64,000 bases of DNA from Planctomycetaceae bacterium (GTDB lineage Bacteria > Planctomycetota > Planctomycetia > Pirellulales > UBA1268). The notes below the pieces were generated by a model. It saw nothing but the letters and a program-made list of their open reading frames with translations. It made no database searches and was not told where the DNA came from. Both the position numbers and the translations under genes were made by a program. The stretch lies in NCBI GenBank assembly GCA_947449135.1, contig CANFQO010000001.1, forward strand, positions 1-64,000, in the 5' to 3' direction. Positions 1 through 9,100 of this stretch are shown here, in pieces (the first letter of the stretch is position 1; every line of letters starts with the position of its first letter).

Positions 1-105
1 CCACCGCCACCAGGCCCACCGCCACCAGGCCCACCGCCACCAGGCCCACCGCCACCAGGCCCACCGCCACCAGGCCCACCGCCACCAGGCCCACCGCCAC
101 CAGGC
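1..105 (-). repeat. 15-base tandem repeat encoding Gly-Pro-Gly-Gly-Gly
   Basis: Seven consecutive perfect copies of a 15-base unit (ccaccgccaccaggc on the plus strand) start at base 1 and end at 105; a degenerate copy follows to about 120. The unit is a whole number of codons, so copy-number change keeps the reading frame. The array may continue beyond the window. Perfect identity between copies suggests recent expansion or slippage. Confidence 0.95.
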
Positions 106-596
106 CCACCCCGTCCGCCACCAGCTGCGGCAAAGGCCTTGCGCATCATCTCCTGCTGCTTGATCTGCTGCATGAGGACAGCCTTCCGCTCAGAGGGCGG
201 GGCTTGGAAGTACGCGTTCATGTTTTGTCGCATGGCATTTTGAAAGGCCTGCCTGCCACCTGCATCAGCCTGCCGGCGGAGTTCCTGAGGAAGCTCCTCG
301 CGCTTTTCCCTCATCTCACCCATCGCGGCGACCAACGCCTTGGCCTCCGCTTCGGTGGTCGGGCCGCCGTTGGCCATGAACTTTGCCTGGATGTCGGCCT
401 GCATCTTTTTGACTTCCAGCACCCGCGGATCGGTGGTGAACCTGATCCACCCGCCTCCCCAGGCGATGCCGAAGCCCAACAGCAGAAGTACCGCCAATAA
501 TCCTGCCCAGCGTTTCCAACCACTGGACTTTTTGTCAGAAGACTTCACGGCCGCACGAGAATATCCAGAACCAGAACGCATCGTGGCGGTGCTCAT
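1..596 (-). CDS. Glycine-repeat single-pass membrane protein, 3' end cut by window edge
   Basis: The frame is open from the ATG at 596 to the window edge, so the C-terminus is missing. The visible 198 residues have a short basic N-terminus, one membrane helix at about residues 30-47, a charged, probably helical middle rich in Lys, Glu, Gln and Met (about 60-155), and then a tail of at least seven Gly-Pro-Gly-Gly-Gly pentads encoded by the 15-base repeat at 1-105. I recognise no named family. The topology suggests a membrane-anchored protein with its helical domain and a low-complexity tail outside the membrane, but direction of insertion and function are unknown. It lies 82 bases downstream of the DUF1559 gene on the same strand and may be co-transcribed with it. 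Codon periodicity and the sensible hydrophobic helix support it as a real gene. Confidence 0.75.
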   Translation of the reverse strand, partial: MSTATMRSGSGYSRAAVKSSDKKSSGWKRWAGLLAVLLLLGFGIAWGGGWIRFTTDPRVLEVKKMQADIQAKFMANGGPTTEAEAKALVAAMGEMREKREELPQELRRQADAGGRQAFQNAMRQNMNAYFQAPPSERKAVLMQQIKQQEMMRKAFAAAGGGRGGPGGGGPGGGGPGGGGPGGGGPGGGGPGGGGPGGG

Positions 597-677
597 CGAG
601 AAAGCTCCTCAGGCAGTGGAAGGAATCTGTCAGGCACTTCGTGGCGTGCCGACAACGGGCAGGGGACCTCGGTTGAA

Positions 678-1520
678 TCAGAGATTTTCTGTATGGCCGT
701 CGAGATAGAGGAAATTGCGGGCCCCTTCCGGCGGCGTCCAGTCGACGTTTTCGTTATAGCCGGCGTCGGAGTTATCGAAAAACCCGCCGCCGCCATGAAA
801 CGCCTCGTATTCGTACATGACCCAGATTTTGCTCGTGGCCCCCGATGAGTTGCGGGATCCAAGCAACTGCTCGCGGGTTTTGTCGGCCAGACGCCTCGCC
901 GGATATTCGTAGCTGCTCCCCTCGTAGGGGAGCGTCTGGTATTCGGCTGGTGCGTCGCTCAGCGAGCGGCCCAGTGGCGCAAGCCTTGTTTTCAGCGATT
1001 CGAGGTAGATCGTGGATCGCTGAAAGTAGCTGTTGTCTGATGGGCACTTGAAGATGTTTCGGTTGTTCTCTGAAAAGGGGCCGAGAAACGAGGCGATGCT
1101 TGGCTTGATCGGCCGAGGCGGGGTGGACGAGAGATTGAAGAGCATCAGTTCCTCGCTCGGCAGGATCGCGGCGTCGGGAAACGTGCCCCGGGTTTTCCGA
1201 TCGAGAAACATGATCATCGCCAGCCCGACGTTCTTGAGATTGGATTTGCACTCGGTGCGGCGGGCCGCTTCTCGCACGCTCTGCACTGCCGGGAGCAGCA
1301 TCCCGAGAAGAAGGCCGATGATGGAGATCACCACCAGCAGTTCCACAAGCGTGAATGCTCGGTGGCATCGGCGATTGCGCTGCGAAAAAGTCTTCCGCAG
1401 GGATCGCGACTCGGTGGCTTTGATGGCAGCAAAAGAAGGAACAGGCAGGTCCTTCGTGCTGGAGTCAGAACTGGCTGGAGATGATTTGCAGTGGATGGTT
1501 TTCATGAGGGGAGTCGCCAT
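678..1520 (-). CDS. DUF1559 family prepilin-like protein
   Basis: A 280-residue protein with the type IV pilin-like methylation motif [14 protein letters not shown] at about residues 56-69, followed by a hydrophobic helix and the R-E-A-A-R-R segment that is typical of planctomycete DUF1559 proteins. The C-terminus ends in an F-L-Y-L-D-G-H block, also typical. These proteins are expected to be processed by a prepilin peptidase and held in the cell envelope; their function is not established. The predicted leader is about 55 residues, much longer than the usual few to 30, and no clear ribosome binding site precedes the ATG at 1520, so the start could be wrong or non-standard. It is divergent from the histidine kinase at 1817. 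Confidence 0.9.
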   Translation of the reverse strand: MATPLMKTIHCKSSPASSDSSTKDLPVPSFAAIKATESRSLRKTFSQRNRRCHRAFTLVELLVVISIIGLLLGMLLPAVQSVREAARRTECKSNLKNVGLAMIMFLDRKTRGTFPDAAILPSEELMLFNLSSTPPRPIKPSIASFLGPFSENNRNIFKCPSDNSYFQRSTIYLESLKTRLAPLGRSLSDAPAEYQTLPYEGSSYEYPARRLADKTREQLLGSRNSSGATSKIWVMYEYEAFHGGGGFFDNSDAGYNENVDWTPPEGARNFLYLDGHTENL

Positions 1521-1696
1521 TCTACTGCTGAGGGAAAGAGGGGGTGGATGCCACTTCTCGTAATGGGGCTGATGGCGATCTCAGTCACCGTTGCCCCGGC
1601 CCCTGTCTCGGCTGGGATACCGTGTCGGGATACCATTGGGATTTGAAACGGCCGAGTCCCGAAAGAGTTGCGGCAACAAATTGTTTTTGTGTGGCC

Positions 1697-1739
1697 CGCC
1701 GAAAACCGGCGTCCAAGGCTGCCATTGTGGCAGTCTTGG
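1697..1739. other. Two adjacent hairpins in the 1521-1816 divergent intergenic region
   Basis: Bases 1713-1724 pair with 1728-1739 (12 pairs including one G-T wobble) around a three-base loop. A smaller five-pair hairpin sits just before it, at about 1697-1711. The stronger stem lies about 78 bases before the ATG of the histidine kinase gene. There is no T-run after it in the plus direction, so a classical terminator is unlikely. The rest of this 296-base region shows no gene; it must hold promoters for both flanking genes. Confidence 0.45.
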
Positions 1740-1816
1740 GCTACACTGCAACGTCCATGCCCCGCCCGGTTCGGGATTTCGAAGGCCGCCAACATCCCGA
1801 ACCGCACTCGTAAGCC

Positions 1817-2911
1817 ATGAGCAAAAGACCAAATCACTTGGATGTCGTGCAGCCCCTGCCAAGCCACAGAGCGATGTGGGAGGCCCTTGTTGGGAGCATT
1901 ACGTCCTTTGTGATTGTGATCGACTGTGATTACACGATTCTGTTCGTCAACCAAGTTGAAGACGGCGACTCCATCGAGGATGCGATCGGTGCCAACGCCC
2001 TTGATTACGTGCAGCCCGAGTACAAGGAGCGTGTGTCGCAGGCGTACGACCTCGTCTTCGCCGGGAATGGCCCGACTGAGTTTGAGGTCGCGAGTTGGGA
2101 TCCGGCTGGCAATCCCACCTACTACACATCCCGAATCGCTCCGATTGTCGAGGATGGCAGGGTCGTCGCCGGCTTGATAACGTGCATGAATGTGCAGCAG
2201 ATCAAGGACACAGAGGCCTCCCTGCGGGCAGACCGCCGAGCATTACGGCACCTGATCACGATGCTGGAAAAAGAGCGTCAGTTGGTTTCGTGTGAGATTC
2301 ACGATGGCTTGTCGCAGTATCTGGTGGGCGCGATCATGCTGCTTGAGGCACGAGAATATCAGTCCACGGAGAATGCCAGCGTTCCCCTGAATGACTTGCG
2401 GGAAAGCATCGTACTTCTCCGAAAGGCCGCCGCTGAGTCACGGCGCCTCATTCAGTGCTTGCGTCCGACGATGCTCGACGAGATGGGGATTATTGAGGCA
2501 GTTGGGTCACTTGTCTCGGATGCACGAAGGGATATTCCCTTCGTCGAATACTCGCACCCCGGTTCGCTTCCACGGTTCGCCCCAGAAGTGGAAACCGCGA
2601 TCTTTAGGATCGTGCAGGAGTCGCTTTCGAATATCAACAAGCACTCGAATGCACATCACGCCAGCGTGATGCTTGAGCAGCGTGGAGAACATGATTTGGC
2701 GGTCACCGTGGTCGATGATGGCGCGGGGTTTGATATTTCTACCGTACCGGATGGGCGATTTGGTCTCGAATCAATCCGGCAACGGAGCCGCCTCTTCCAT
2801 CGAGAGGCCTTCATTTCGAGTTCCCCCGGCAAGGGATGCCGTGTCGAGGTGGTGCTGCCGATCTTTCCTGGCCTTCTGCCCTCGGCGAGTGACGCCAGCT
2901 CTTCAGCGTGA
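1817..2911 (+). CDS. PAS-domain sensor histidine kinase, HisKA_3 type
   Basis: A 364-residue cytoplasmic kinase with no membrane helix. An N-terminal PAS-like sensor spans about residues 20-128, a linker helix follows, then a HisKA_3 dimerisation/phosphoacceptor segment with the EIHDGL motif (His162), and a HATPase_c domain with the N-box around QESLSNINKHS (267-277), the G1 box DDGAGFD (300-306) and a G2-like GRFGLESIRQR (313-323). This arrangement is that of the NarL/DegS-type kinases that phosphorylate LuxR-family regulators. No response regulator is visible in the window, so it is an orphan here. The lipid-active fusion gene begins 27 bases after its stop, so the two are probably co-transcribed. 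Confidence 0.92.
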   Translation: MSKRPNHLDVVQPLPSHRAMWEALVGSITSFVIVIDCDYTILFVNQVEDGDSIEDAIGANALDYVQPEYKERVSQAYDLVFAGNGPTEFEVASWDPAGNPTYYTSRIAPIVEDGRVVAGLITCMNVQQIKDTEASLRADRRALRHLITMLEKERQLVSCEIHDGLSQYLVGAIMLLEAREYQSTENASVPLNDLRESIVLLRKAAAESRRLIQCLRPTMLDEMGIIEAVGSLVSDARRDIPFVEYSHPGSLPRFAPEVETAIFRIVQESLSNINKHSNAHHASVMLEQRGEHDLAVTVVDDGAGFDISTVPDGRFGLESIRQRSRLFHREAFISSSPGKGCRVEVVLPIFPGLLPSASDASSSA

Positions 2912-2938
2912 GACCATGAACCGAGGTGGAGGGCACCT

Positions 2939-5590
2939 GTGAAACTCCTGCTGAACCGACTGTTCTGGACGATCGCGGGGTTCTTCCTCCGGCTCCGATA
3001 CCGCGTGATGCTCGAGGGAGGGGGGCAGCTTCGTGACCTTGAGGGGCCGACGCTCGTTCTCCCCAATCATCCCGGCTACGTCGATCCACCGCTGGTGCTC
3101 TCACACCTCCGGCTGGGAAGGTCGCTGCGGCCCCTCGTCTTCAGCGGCATCTTCCGGCTCCTTCCGCTGCGACCATTGATGACGCTGGCCGACGCTTTTG
3201 AGGTTCCCGACTTATCCTCCCAGAGCCGCGATGCCCAGGCCAAGACGCTCGGGATGATTGATGCTGTCATCGACCGGATCCAGCAGGGTGACAGCTTTCT
3301 CATCTATCCATCGGGAAGACTTCAACGGGGCAACTCTGAGATCGTGGGATCGGCCCGCGCCGTCCATGAGATCCTCACTCGTTGCCCCGTCGTGAACGTG
3401 GTCCTCGTGCAGACTCGCGGCGTGTGGGGGAGTAGTTTTAGTTGCGCGGCCACCGGCACGCTGCCGAGCCTCGTGCCGACGATTCTCCGGGATCTCGGCT
3501 GGGCTCTGGCGGCACTTCTCTTCTTTCTGCCGCGTCGCAGGGTGACTATCCGCGTCGAGGTTCTCCCCAGGGGTACGCTGCCCAAGGCGACGCGGGAACA
3601 GACCAATGCCTTCCTCGAGCGGTGGTACAACTCCGACGGCCCACAGCAGCCCCTCTTCGTCCGGTACAGCCACCTCTTCGGCCCATCCGAAGGGCATTTT
3701 GCCGCCGGTGGGGCCCTCCCCGCGATCGATCCGGGCTCGATCGATCCGAGGACAATTCACCTAGTCAACGATCTCGTTCAGGGGCACCTTGGCCGCGAGA
3801 TCGATCCGCGTGAGTTGACTTTCGACACGACGCTCGAGTCGCTTGGCATGGACAGCCTTGACCGCATGGATGCAACGCTCAAAGTCGAGCAGCAGTTCGG
3901 CTTCCACAATCCGGCGGTGGTCAACACACTCGGCGAGTTGTGGGCGCTTGCCGATGGAAAGCTCGTCGGGGATGGCAAGGAGGAGCCGATTCCCGTGCCG
4001 GCCGCCTGGTTTGCGGCAGCGCCATCCGCCGATGCTCCTGCGGTGCTTGCGGGCACAGTCGCCGAAGCCTTCGTGCGGCGTGCGTTGCTCGCACCGACGG
4101 CGACTGCTGTGGCCGATCGCATCTCCGGGTTGCTTTCCTCCCGCCGGTTGCTCGTCGGGGCGGTCCTGATGGCCCGCCGGTTCGCTGCCTGGCCGGAGAA
4201 GAATGTTGGCGTCATGCTGCCGGCGAGTGTTGCCGCCGACATCGCCTTCTTCGCACTTCAGATTGCGGGAAAGACGCCGGTGATGATGAACTGGACGACC
4301 GGCCCGACGAACCTCGCCCATGGCGTGAAGGTCACCGGCACGAAAAGGATCATCACCTCGAAAAAGCTCATCGACCGGCTTGGGATCGACGTGCCGGGGG
4401 CGGAATATGAATACCTGGAGACGCTCCGTAGCGGTATCGGGAAGGGCGAGCAGGTCGCGACGCTCTTAGGCACTGTGCTCAATCCCGGCGGGATCCTCCG
4501 CGGCCTTCCCCGACAGGATCCCGACGATCCTGCGGTATTCCTCTTCACCTCGGGATCGGAGAGTGCTCCAAAAACGGTTCCCCTGTCGCACACCAATCTC
4601 CTTACGAATATCACCGACTCGCTCGAGGTGGTCGAGGCAACGCCCGCCGACTCGCTGCTCGGGTTTCTCCCGCCGTTCCACAGCTTCGGGCTCACCGGCA
4701 ACGTCCTTCTGCCACACCTCACCGGCATCCGCAGCGTGCGATACGCCGATCCGACCGATGCCCGTGGCCTCGTTCAGACGATCCGGGCCTTCAAGCCGAC
4801 GATGCTTTTCACGACGCCGACGTTCCTGTCGTACATCCTCGCCGTCAGCAAGAAGGGCGACCTTGCCAGCCTGCGGCGGATCATCAGCGGCGCCGAAAAG
4901 TGCCCAGATGCGGTCTTTGATCAGACGCAATTACTCGCGCCCGATGCAGTGATCCTCGAGGGCTACGGGATCACGGAATGTTCCCCCGTCCTCGCGGCGA
5001 ATCGGGTCGCCGACAGACGCCGAGGGTCGATTGGCAGACCAGTGAGGAATGTCGACATCCGCATCGTTGACGTCGACACAGGCACGCCCGTAGCCACGGG
5101 TGAGACAGGAATGCTCCTGACGGCGGGCCCGTCGATATTCTCTGGCTACCACAACCATGATGGTCCGTCGCCCTTTGTCGAGTTGGAGGGGCGGCAGTGG
5201 TACCGGACCGGTGACCTCGTTGTTGCCGACGCCGACAACTGGCTCGCTTTCAAGGGACGCCTCAAGCGATTCCTGAAGGCCGGCGGCGAGATGATTTCGC
5301 TGCCGGCGCTCGAGGAGCCGTTCCTAAAACGCTATCCTCCCGACGAGAACGGGCCGAAGATCGCGGTGGAGGGTATCGAGACTCCGAGTGGGCGCCACAT
5401 CACCCTCTTCGCCACCTTTCCCCTCCCGCTCCGCGAGGCGAGCCAGATCCTTCTCGAGGATGGCTTACGCGGCGTGATGCGGCTCGACGAGGTACGGCAG
5501 TTGGAAACAATCCCCGTGCTCGGCACAGGGAAGACGGATTACAAAGAGCTGAGACGGATCGTCACGGAATCGGTGTCGCACGCTGGGTGA
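2939..5590 (+). CDS. Acyltransferase - acyl carrier - acyl-AMP ligase fusion
   Basis: An 883-residue three-part enzyme. Residues about 1-230 are a PlsC-like glycerolipid acyltransferase with the H-X4-D motif in NHPGYVDP (43-50) and a YPSGR block (123-127) where FPEGT is usual. Residues about 270-340 are an acyl carrier domain with the phosphopantetheine site in GMDSLDRM (Ser306). Residues about 370-883 are an ANL adenylating domain: P-loop TSGSESAPKT (537-546), EGYGITE (674-680), the GDL motif (758-760) and GRLKRFLKAGGE (773-784). E. coli Aas joins an acyltransferase to a ligase to reacylate lysophospholipid; here an acyl carrier is built in between. Start is GTG at 2939 behind a purine-rich AGGTGGAGG. 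Substrate is inferred, not shown. Confidence 0.9.
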   Translation: MKLLLNRLFWTIAGFFLRLRYRVMLEGGGQLRDLEGPTLVLPNHPGYVDPPLVLSHLRLGRSLRPLVFSGIFRLLPLRPLMTLADAFEVPDLSSQSRDAQAKTLGMIDAVIDRIQQGDSFLIYPSGRLQRGNSEIVGSARAVHEILTRCPVVNVVLVQTRGVWGSSFSCAATGTLPSLVPTILRDLGWALAALLFFLPRRRVTIRVEVLPRGTLPKATREQTNAFLERWYNSDGPQQPLFVRYSHLFGPSEGHFAAGGALPAIDPGSIDPRTIHLVNDLVQGHLGREIDPRELTFDTTLESLGMDSLDRMDATLKVEQQFGFHNPAVVNTLGELWALADGKLVGDGKEEPIPVPAAWFAAAPSADAPAVLAGTVAEAFVRRALLAPTATAVADRISGLLSSRRLLVGAVLMARRFAAWPEKNVGVMLPASVAADIAFFALQIAGKTPVMMNWTTGPTNLAHGVKVTGTKRIITSKKLIDRLGIDVPGAEYEYLETLRSGIGKGEQVATLLGTVLNPGGILRGLPRQDPDDPAVFLFTSGSESAPKTVPLSHTNLLTNITDSLEVVEATPADSLLGFLPPFHSFGLTGNVLLPHLTGIRSVRYADPTDARGLVQTIRAFKPTMLFTTPTFLSYILAVSKKGDLASLRRIISGAEKCPDAVFDQTQLLAPDAVILEGYGITECSPVLAANRVADRRRGSIGRPVRNVDIRIVDVDTGTPVATGETGMLLTAGPSIFSGYHNHDGPSPFVELEGRQWYRTGDLVVADADNWLAFKGRLKRFLKAGGEMISLPALEEPFLKRYPPDENGPKIAVEGIETPSGRHITLFATFPLPLREASQILLEDGLRGVMRLDEVRQLETIPVLGTGKTDYKELRRIVTESVSHAG

Positions 5591-5632
5591 CGATTCCGCT
5601 CCCAGTCTCTCGCGATAGGCCTGCCGACGGTA

Positions 5633-6334
5633 TCACAAGAGAGCCGAACGCCCCGTCATAAGCCGGTCCAGAACGTCCGGAATGTCCGTCCTCAGTGGCG
5701 AATCTCCGAGATACCGCTCGGCCATTTCCCGGCGGCCGCGGGCCAGGAGCGATGCATACACATGCAGTTCAAAATGCAAACGGAGGCGGCTCTCAGCGGC
5801 GGCATCCCCCACGCGCCTGAAGACCTCCAGGAGCGCCTCCGCGGTGGACACGTGGGCCGGCGCTTCATACTCCCGCAGCCAGTAGCGGCTTGGCCCTGGT
5901 TCCGGCAGTCGGACACATCTGCCGAGGTCTTCGACCGACCGAAGCATCTCTCGTGCCTGTCGCCACGTGCCGTCAAGCAGCAGTATTTGCGGCAGTCGCG
6001 TCTGGTTCATCAGGCGTGCGGTGGATGACGACAGTGGCTCTCCATGGGGATGAAGAATCCATAGTTCGCGGTCAGCCGCGATGGCATGTGGAGAGAGGCT
6101 GGAGGGAGTAATGGAGCGATTGAGGCGTTGGTAGACGTGGCAGGTGGCGCCCTCGACAACGCGTGCGATCAACTTGCCCGTGCTCGAAGGCTTCTCCTGT
6201 TCCTGGCGGTGGATCAGCACATGCACGGGCATGCTGGAGCGAACCGGCTCGATCGCTGCGCAGACACACCACCGCGGCGGCAGGCTACAGCAGGGACAGC
6301 GAGCCGCACCGGCACGCACGACGCTTCGCGGCAT
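5633..6334 (-). CDS. DTW-domain tRNA-uridine aminocarboxypropyltransferase
   Basis: A 233-residue DTW-domain protein of the TapT/YfiP type. Members transfer the aminocarboxypropyl group of S-adenosylmethionine to a tRNA uridine (acp3U). The sequence shows a cysteine-rich N-terminal knuckle (CPCC at 13-16, CVC at 23-25), the HRQEQEKPSSTGK segment near residue 42, and the signature DGTW (121-124). I chose the ATG at 6334 because GAGGAG lies seven bases upstream; a GTG at 6370 would add 12 residues that include this ribosome binding site. It lies 63 bases after the DUF1592 gene on the same strand. It faces the acyltransferase fusion tail to tail, with 42 bases between stops and no obvious terminator. 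Confidence 0.88.
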   Translation of the reverse strand: MPRSVVRAGAARCPCCSLPPRWCVCAAIEPVRSSMPVHVLIHRQEQEKPSSTGKLIARVVEGATCHVYQRLNRSITPSSLSPHAIAADRELWILHPHGEPLSSSTARLMNQTRLPQILLLDGTWRQAREMLRSVEDLGRCVRLPEPGPSRYWLREYEAPAHVSTAEALLEVFRRVGDAAAESRLRLHFELHVYASLLARGRREMAERYLGDSPLRTDIPDVLDRLMTGRSALL

Positions 6335-6397
6335 TTGCAACTCCTCAGGACACAACGGTCGAACACCCACCTGGAGATCGAGTGATCGGGCGACCGA

Positions 6398-9100
6398 TCA
6401 CTTTCCGCCTAGCAGACCACTTCTCGCCAGGGCGTGGATCAGCGACCGCACGCCACACTCGGTCGGATCGGCAGCAGTGGCCCGCGTGGAGTCGACAATT
6501 CGGGTGATCTCGCGATGGTCTGAGTAGTGGACGTCAGACCCGATGGCATACCTGGACAGATGCGTGACGAACGCTCGGGCAAGCCGCTCCTGATCTGTCG
6601 CCAGCAGGGCTTTGAGTTCATCGATGTCATGAAACGAGTGGCCATCTTCCAGCCGACCGGAGGCATCCACAGGCGGCCCGAGGCGATAGACCACACCCCA
6701 GAGGGATCTGGCGGCCTCCGGGGGCACTTCTCCAGCCCCTAGTGCCCGGTAGCGGTCGCGAAACCCGCCCACGGGATCAAACGCCTCCAGGGCGAAGCCG
6801 GCTGGATCAATCTCCGCATGGCAGGCCGCGCAGGTCGCGGATGTCTGGTGGAGCGCCAATTGCTCGCGGATCGTCGTCGCGCCACGAGTGTCAGGCTCAA
6901 TCGCGGCAATCGTGGGGGGTGGTGGCGCCGGGGGGGCGTTCAAAAGCCGGTCCATCACCCACTTGCCACGCTTCACCGGCGACGTCGTCGTGCCGTTGGC
7001 GGTGAGCTTGAGAATCGCGGCCTGGGTGAGGAGGCCGCCGCGATGGCTGCCGGCGGGGAGCGCGACGCAGCGAACCTCCGTGCCCTCCACCCCCACAATG
7101 CCATAGTGCTCCGCCAACCGCTGCGTCAGCATCGCAAAGTCAGCCGACACGAGCGTGCTGATCGGCAGATTGTTCGCGATCAGTTCGCGAACAAAAGCCC
7201 GCGTCTCGGCGACCATTCCCTCGTGGAGCAGGTGACCGTATTCGGGATACAGTTCGCGGTCCGGGATCGTCTCGTCGATCCGCCGCAGTTCCAGCCATTG
7301 GTCGGTGAAATCATCGATGAACTGACCGCTCTGCGGCGCGTCGAGGAGACGGTCAACCTCGGCCCGCAGCCGCTGTGGATCATCGAGCCCGCCGGAGATC
7401 GCCGCCGATACGAGCGGCTCGTCGGGCGGGGCATTCCAGAGCCAGTAGGAGAGCCGGCAGGCCCGGGAGTAGGGATCGATGGCGGTATCCGACGGGTGGT
7501 ACAGAAACTCATGTGACGTGAGGACCGCTACCAGCGCCCGCCGCATCGCATCTTCAAAGCAGTCGCCGGCAGCGAGTCTCGTTTCCACGAGGGTCGCATA
7601 GGGCTCGATGTCCGCCGGCTCCACGGGGCGGCGCAGTGCCCGCGGGAGAAACGCGGTGAGCAGCCGACGGGCGTCGACTCGGGGCTGGCTCGACCACACG
7701 GTTTCCAACTGTGGCTCACGCTCGGCGGCAGGCAGATCGACACCGAAGTCTGGCCAGATTCCCGACTGACGCTGCACTGGCACGCGCGTGGGCAGAATCA
7801 CGGCGGCGTCAGCCGGCAAAGGCCTGATTGGCAGATCGCCAAACAGACGCCTATGACTTTCCGGGGGCCATGAGTCGTGCAGCGGTCCCTCCACATCAAC
7901 CCAGTCGAGCGCCACGCCGGGGCCGACGTGTTTGTCGGTACCCCAGCGGTCGGGGCCGCCAACATGGATCGTGCCGCCCATCCAAGGAATCGAGACGGGG
8001 TCGAGAACCAGCGTCTCATGGGCCTCAAGCCAGGGCACGATTTCGTATTCGCGCGGCTCCAGCGACGCCGCGGTCACCGTCGCCAATGTCCTGCCGTGTC
8101 GGTTCTCAGCGCCCTCCGGATGCGCGCGAATGGCGGCGGCCTGTGGCACGCCAAGTGCCGCCACGCGGCCCCGCTCCCACTGAAATCCCCACACCGAAAA
8201 CCGCACCCGATACCGGCCGGCGTGGATCGGAGAAAACTCCAGCGGGGCGAAGGTATCGCCCACGTTGGCCATCAGCAGGCCGACCGAACTTGTGCTTTCC
8301 GCGATTCGCTGACTTCGGAACAATTCAACGCGCTCTTCCCGGTGTGTGTCGGGGCCGGTGTAGGGCGTCTTCAGCGAGGCCTCCGGCATGACAATCGGCC
8401 ATGCCGCGTCGGGCTGCAGACCCGCGAGCAACACGTAGCTTCCCCGCAGCAGGTTGTAGCCAAATCTCGAAATGCCGGCCGGATGAATCCGCCGCGTGAG
8501 GACCTCGGGCGGCGTGCTTTGCGTGGCGATTGCCGCGGTCAGCGCCCGCTCAGCCGCGGCAGTGTAGGCGGCCAGATGAACAGGCGACATCTCGAGGCCC
8601 GCGGCATTCTTGTCGAAGCCCGCCACCTGCCGATCGGGAGGCAGCAGGTCTTGGAGGTTCAGGTGCGGCAACGCCAGCAGATCGCGGAGCGTGTTTTCAT
8701 ACTCGCTCCTCGTCAGTCGGCGGATGCCCGCCCGTCCGTTCCGAGCAATGTCGGCCTCGTCGGCCTTCACGAGATTTTCATCCAGCCAGGTCAGCGCCGC
8801 CTGTCGGTCGCTAGCCTCGGGCTGCGGTGCCTCCTTCGGCGGCATCTCTCCACGTGCCACCCGTTCGTGGATCTGTTCCCAACGGTCCCGGAGTTCCGGC
8901 GTGGAGAAATCGAGTGGCAGTGCTGACAGATCAAGCCCCGCCTCAGCGTCTGTGCCGGAGTGGCAGTCATGGCAGGAGTGTTCGAGAAGTTCGGGCAGTG
9001 GTGACGTGAGGCCTGGAGCGGCCATAAGCAGCAGCCACAGGGACATTCCGGCTGTGATGCGTTGGGGCTTGCAGCAGGGAAATCGCAAGAAAGGCCTCAT
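6398..9100 (-). CDS. DUF1592/DUF1588/DUF1587-family secreted protein with heme-c motifs
   Basis: A 900-residue exported protein typical of planctomycetes. An N-terminal hydrophobic segment (about 16-33) is followed by CHDCH (43-47), a cytochrome-c-type CxxCH site. Next come the DUF1587 block (RRLTRSEYENTLRDLLAL), a long region carrying a carbohydrate-binding-like section (about 260-400), then DUF1592, the DUF1588 block around HRGGLLTQA, and a C-terminal DUF1585 region with a second CxxCH (CAACH) before IDPAGFALEAFDPVGGFR. The function of the family is unknown; a periplasmic redox role with its DUF1552 partner is inference. Its ATG overlaps the stop of the DUF1552 gene by four bases (ATGA), showing translational coupling. 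Confidence 0.92.
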   Translation of the reverse strand: MRPFLRFPCCKPQRITAGMSLWLLLMAAPGLTSPLPELLEHSCHDCHSGTDAEAGLDLSALPLDFSTPELRDRWEQIHERVARGEMPPKEAPQPEASDRQAALTWLDENLVKADEADIARNGRAGIRRLTRSEYENTLRDLLALPHLNLQDLLPPDRQVAGFDKNAAGLEMSPVHLAAYTAAAERALTAAIATQSTPPEVLTRRIHPAGISRFGYNLLRGSYVLLAGLQPDAAWPIVMPEASLKTPYTGPDTHREERVELFRSQRIAESTSSVGLLMANVGDTFAPLEFSPIHAGRYRVRFSVWGFQWERGRVAALGVPQAAAIRAHPEGAENRHGRTLATVTAASLEPREYEIVPWLEAHETLVLDPVSIPWMGGTIHVGGPDRWGTDKHVGPGVALDWVDVEGPLHDSWPPESHRRLFGDLPIRPLPADAAVILPTRVPVQRQSGIWPDFGVDLPAAEREPQLETVWSSQPRVDARRLLTAFLPRALRRPVEPADIEPYATLVETRLAAGDCFEDAMRRALVAVLTSHEFLYHPSDTAIDPYSRACRLSYWLWNAPPDEPLVSAAISGGLDDPQRLRAEVDRLLDAPQSGQFIDDFTDQWLELRRIDETIPDRELYPEYGHLLHEGMVAETRAFVRELIANNLPISTLVSADFAMLTQRLAEHYGIVGVEGTEVRCVALPAGSHRGGLLTQAAILKLTANGTTTSPVKRGKWVMDRLLNAPPAPPPPTIAAIEPDTRGATTIREQLALHQTSATCAACHAEIDPAGFALEAFDPVGGFRDRYRALGAGEVPPEAARSLWGVVYRLGPPVDASGRLEDGHSFHDIDELKALLATDQERLARAFVTHLSRYAIGSDVHYSDHREITRIVDSTRATAADPTECGVRSLIHALARSGLLGGK

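Noticed and set aside
1..120. Tandem repeats resembling a CRISPR array
   Set aside because: The unit is 15 bases with no spacers and is in frame within a coding sequence, so it is a protein-coding tandem repeat.
7877..8926. A 349-residue plus-strand frame
   Set aside because: It is antisense to the DUF1592 gene, whose domain content is unmistakable.
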